Shown: piece after piece, positions 61,250-64,000 of the stretch
How the letters are laid out: the number at the start of each line of letters is the position of its first letter
Position numbering within the stretch: position 1 is the first letter of the stretch
Source: an uncultured Alteromonadaceae bacterium
GTDB lineage: Bacteria > Pseudomonadota > Gammaproteobacteria > Enterobacterales > Alteromonadaceae
Direction: 5' to 3'
NCBI GenBank assembly: GCA_913056495.1
Contig: CAJXMO010000012.1
Location: 1-64,000, forward strand
Length of the DNA: 64,000 bases
Program-made: the position numbers and the translations under genes
Notes under the pieces: model-generated
Told to the model about the DNA's origin: nothing
The model's database searches: none
What the model saw: only the letters and a program-made list of their open reading frames with translations

Positions 61250-62371
61250 TTACTGGTCAGATGTGTAGTCATGAATAGGTAAAAGGCCTGCTCCCCAAAC
61301 AACCGACTGACTCCCCAGTTCAGATACTTCAATATCAAAGTATGGCGTATAGTCCTGGATAGAATTCCAGCTCTGCTCCGTCATTATTTGCTCTTTAAGC
61401 CCGACCAAAATTCGGTTTGGAATAGCTCCTGATATAATAACCTTACTGGGATCCAACCAGGCATCCGCGGCAAAGATAATTGGTTTAAGTTGTCTGGCGG
61501 CACGAATTATCCATTCTTTCTCGACTTCAGGGTATTTATCTAGTGCCAGTTCGATATTATGCAGACTACTTATGGTTGCACCTGCCAACTGGAGTTCGTT
61601 TATCAAATCAATTCCCGATGGGCGTTTCACTCCCTGTCCAGCAGGTGAAAGCATTCCCGCTTCCCCGGCATTAAGAAAGCTGCCCCGATACAGATCGTCA
61701 TTGATAATAACGCCGCCTCCGACACCATGACCCAAGTACAACACCACACTAGTACCGGAATTCCTAAGGTGCTGGCCGCAGTAAAGTTCAGCTAAAGCAG
61801 CTGACGTGGCATCGTTCTCTATCCATACCTGATGGCCAAGTTCGGCTTCAAAAAAAGCTTGTAAATCAAGATTACGCCAGCCTTCCAACCACGGTACAGT
61901 CATTCGATGCCGGATATTATTTCTATCAGTAAATCCCGCTACAGCAATTCCCAACCCGAGGAATCGGCTTTGCATTAACCCAATACGGCTACTGAAATGA
62001 CGAATGAAATCATCAAGCTTCGCGACGAAATCATAAGGGTCCTTGCTGGTAAACGGTTCAGTAATAACGTGATTCATCCTGCCAGAAAAGTCGACTACAG
62101 AGATCTCCATCCATCCCGGCTGAACCGTCGCTCCGATGGTATACCCGCCTTGAGGAGATATTTCCAAAGGCACCATGGGTCGCCCGCGGCTAGTTGCTTC
62201 TTCGCGGACTTCTCTTTCTCTAACAAGCGATAAAGAAGTCAGTTCTTTGGAAATAGAGGTCATTTTTGAATTTGTCAGGCTAAGTGCCTGCGCGATTTCA
62301 ATTCGACTTGCAGATCGTACTCTGCGTAAATACCACAGAACACGACGTTGAATATCAGATAATTGCTGCAT
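61250..62371 (-). CDS. ROK-family transcriptional repressor
   Basis: 373 residues: N-terminal winged HTH (LSDIQRRVLWYLRRVRSASRIEIAQALSLTNSKMTSISKELTSLSLV) and a ROK sugar-kinase-like effector domain (YTIGATVQPGWMEISVVD; GIAVAGFTD; WIENDATSAALAELYCGQ; YLGHGVGGGVIINDDLYRGSFLNAGEAGML). The Cys-rich zinc motif of NagC-type ROK proteins is not seen. It lies 92 bp upstream of the receptor gene in the same orientation and most likely represses that operon until a sugar or sugar-phosphate binds. Confidence 0.92.
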   Translation of the reverse strand: MQQLSDIQRRVLWYLRRVRSASRIEIAQALSLTNSKMTSISKELTSLSLVREREVREEATSRGRPMVPLEISPQGGYTIGATVQPGWMEISVVDFSGRMNHVITEPFTSKDPYDFVAKLDDFIRHFSSRIGLMQSRFLGLGIAVAGFTDRNNIRHRMTVPWLEGWRNLDLQAFFEAELGHQVWIENDATSAALAELYCGQHLRNSGTSVVLYLGHGVGGGVIINDDLYRGSFLNAGEAGMLSPAGQGVKRPSGIDLINELQLAGATISSLHNIELALDKYPEVEKEWIIRAARQLKPIIFAADAWLDPSKVIISGAIPNRILVGLKEQIMTEQSWNSIQDYTPYFDIEVSELGSQSVVWGAGLLPIHDYTSDQ

Positions 62372-62635
62372 AGCTTTCAGATAAGGGATAACGTAATTTT
62401 TGGTTAGTTTAATGGTATTCTAAACTGCGAGTCAAAACTTTAACCAACTCGAAAGCTGTAACATAGTTGCTCGTATTGCGTTGACTTCTGTCGAAACTAA
62501 GGAAACTACTAATAAGTCCCGCAATTTAGCGCTCGATTAAACCGATGCACGACCTGCGTGATTTTTGAACTTCAATTTTGCGATTAAGACCAATATATCG
62601 CTGTTTCAGGCCGAACTTCGGGTTATTCCCGGAAT

Positions 62636-63187
62636 TCAGACAGATCTTGGCTGTCGTCGCAACATCTGGTCTACTTTAAACAGGTTCGCCAAGGTGAATA
62701 GCATGGCTAACTGTGAATCATTTTTCATCATCCCTTTAGAGCGTGCTTTGATAAAGCCGAACTGACATTTGATGAGCCGGAACGGGTGTTCTACCTTAGC
62801 CCTAATGCTGGCTTTTAAATATTCGATGTTAATGGCGGTTTTATTCTTGCGGGGATGCTTCTTCATCGCTCGAACTTTGCCGGGACGCTCTGCTATCAGC
62901 CATTCCACGTTAGTGTCTTTCAGCTCTTCGCGTTTTTCTGCGCCTTGATAACCAGCATCGCCAGAGATGAATTCCTCATCACCGTGTAGCAGATTTTTCA
63001 ACTGGTTCAGATCATGTTCGTTGGCTGCTGTGGCCACCAGCGTATGGGTGAGACCACTCTTTGCATCCACGCCAATATGAGCTTTCATACCGAAGTGCCA
63101 TTGATTGACCGTTTTGAATAATTTGCGAGTCAGTTTGTGTTTCTCCAGCAAGTGCCGGAAGTTCAGTAACCGTCGGCTAAAGCACAC
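62636..63187 (-). pseudogene. IS5-family transposase, truncated and internally deleted
   Basis: Remnant of an IS5-type DDE transposase. The 183-codon frame opens within the [17 protein letters not shown] segment, so roughly the first third is missing. It then jumps from FKTV directly to [18 protein letters not shown], losing about 45 residues that in relatives include the first catalytic Asp (VDATII). Downstream [45 protein letters not shown] (Glu region) are intact. The jump keeps the frame. It cannot be an active enzyme. The 264 bp between it and the ROK gene hold no gene. Confidence 0.85.
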
Positions 63188-63244
63188 CTAAACATTTATT
63201 TTATATTCGCTAAGCTCATTTCTTTTTAATAACAGGAGTGAGTT

Positions 63245-63547
63245 ATGCAAACCAATCGGACACAACAATGGCTAGATTTAATTCGTCTGCAACCAGGCTC
63301 TGGTTTAAACATAAAAGATTTTTGCCAGCAAAATAACTTAGCAACGTCCACTTTTTATAAGTATCGCAAACAATTAACTGCCCAATCTAGTTTCAGCAAA
63401 CTGACTATTCAAACGGAACAAACCCGTTTGCAAGAAATCGTTGAGCCTGCCCATATCACACTGACTTTGCAGGTTGGAGAATTAAAGTTGCCGGGTTCAA
63501 CCTCTGCACAGTATTTGTCTGATTTGATTAGAGGTTTAGTTAAATGA
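63245..63547 (+). CDS. tnpA: IS66-family accessory protein TnpA
   Basis: 100-residue HTH protein of IS66 elements: WLDLIRLQPGSGLNIKDFCQQNNLATSTFYKYRKQL is the usual HTH. ACAGGAG precedes the ATG. Ends 4 bp into tnpB (ATGA overlap). Starts 57 bp beyond the IS5 remnant. Confidence 0.88.
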   Translation: MQTNRTQQWLDLIRLQPGSGLNIKDFCQQNNLATSTFYKYRKQLTAQSSFSKLTIQTEQTRLQEIVEPAHITLTLQVGELKLPGSTSAQYLSDLIRGLVK

Positions 63548-63852
63548 AAATGTTTGTTGAACCCAGTGACATTTACCTGCACCGCCCAGTGGTGGACTTT
63601 CGAAAATCGATTAATGGCTTGGCTAATATTGTTATCTCTGAAATGAATTTAAATGTGATGTCCGGTGCATTGTTTATCTTCTGCAATAAAAGCAAAGATA
63701 AACTCAAAATCCTTTATTGGAATAAAACAGGCTTTGCTTTGTGGCATAAGCGATTAGAAAACAATAAGTTTAAATGGCCGAATACCGAGCATGAAAACCA
63801 GCTTATTTTATCTGAGCAACTGTTTAGAGCTTTTTATTATTGTAAATATTGA
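63544..63852 (+). CDS. tnpB: IS66-family TnpB, C-terminus probably disrupted
   Basis: 102-residue IS66 ORF2: VEPSDIYLHRPVVDFRKSINGLANIV, GALFIFCNKSKDKLKILYWNKTGFALWHKRLE are typical. After LILSEQLF the sequence (RAFYYCKY) no longer looks like the family end, and no tnpC start appears in the remaining 148 bp, so the element is broken near 63810-63855. That last segment holds a GTGGT-GTAA-ACCAC hairpin at 63984-63997 and no gene. Confidence 0.8.
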   Translation: MKMFVEPSDIYLHRPVVDFRKSINGLANIVISEMNLNVMSGALFIFCNKSKDKLKILYWNKTGFALWHKRLENNKFKWPNTEHENQLILSEQLFRAFYYCKY

Positions 63853-64000
63853 GGCGATAAGACTACTTCACCTCCTCCCAGCCGAAGGCCTGCTGCTGGC
63901 ACACAGCTGAAATTAGTTACTGGTTTGAATCGGCTCGCATCAGTAATTTCAAAAATAAGTGTATTTCAGATCTTGTATAGTTTGTGGTGTAAACCACCAG

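Noticed and set aside
62565..62765. 66-codon plus-strand frame near the IS5 remnant
   Set aside because: Overlaps the transposase 3' end on the other strand; no independent support.
1..64000. CRISPR array, prophage, rRNA or tRNA genes
   Set aside because: No regularly spaced direct repeats, no phage structural genes and no tRNA/rRNA-like sequence were noticed anywhere in the window.

Overview
The window is a chromosomal segment of a low-GC marine-type gammaproteobacterium. The best guess is Alteromonadales, with a Catenovulum- or Alteromonas-like gene repertoire: many large TonB-dependent receptors, MASE/GGDEF/EAL signalling proteins, a CIO-type bd oxidase, DUF4382 and DUF3297 proteins. This placement comes from gene content and AT-rich codon use; no rRNA or tRNA gene is present to confirm it. 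About 50 genes or gene remnants are supported.

Layout. 0-12 kb: GAF-GGDEF protein, topoisomerase III, DUF4382 lipoprotein, GNAT-nitrilase fusion, DUF2279 protein, small unknown protein, outer-membrane beta-barrel, membrane phosphatase/diacylglycerol-kinase fusion, and a lipoprotein GDPD. 12-19 kb: GbsR-type regulator with a 12-bp palindrome just upstream, cydAB (CIO type), thpR, ahpC, ahpF and an ICMT-like methyltransferase. 19-29 kb: MASE1/CHASE hybrid histidine kinase, a 34-codon small ORF, a decayed katG 3' end, a giant SNF2 helicase, and a hipA-hipB toxin-antitoxin pair in reversed gene order behind three evenly spaced operator-like palindromes. 29-37.7 kb: SDR, CsaA-like protein, AraC and LysR regulators, GST plus a frameshifted flavin-binding gene, DUF1348 protein, MDP-1-like phosphatase, MASE3-PAS-GGDEF-EAL protein. 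37.7-42.5 kb: a minimal ethanolamine module (AraC/EutR-type regulator, eutB, eutC, permease) without microcompartment genes. 42.5-44.1 kb: YgjP-type metallopeptidase, a small exported protein, DUF3297.

44-62.4 kb is accessory and the most interesting part. A sigma/FecR/STN-TonB receptor cascade faces a paralogous STN-less TonB receptor followed by two secreted phosphoesterases (PHP type and EEP type). A second locus has a ROK repressor, a TonB receptor behind a 42-bp palindrome that covers its ribosome-binding site, a periplasmic GDPD and a GPH-type sugar symporter. Both look like outer-membrane uptake systems for organic phosphodiesters; the substrate is inferred, not shown. Between them lies a 1.6-kb patch of non-coding DNA around one small exported-protein gene. 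It holds a MITE-like element, dispersed hairpin repeats and two structures resembling integron attC sites, consistent with a lone gene cassette.

62.6-64 kb: IS debris, namely an IS5-type transposase with an in-frame internal deletion and the first two ORFs of an IS66 element whose tnpB end looks disrupted.
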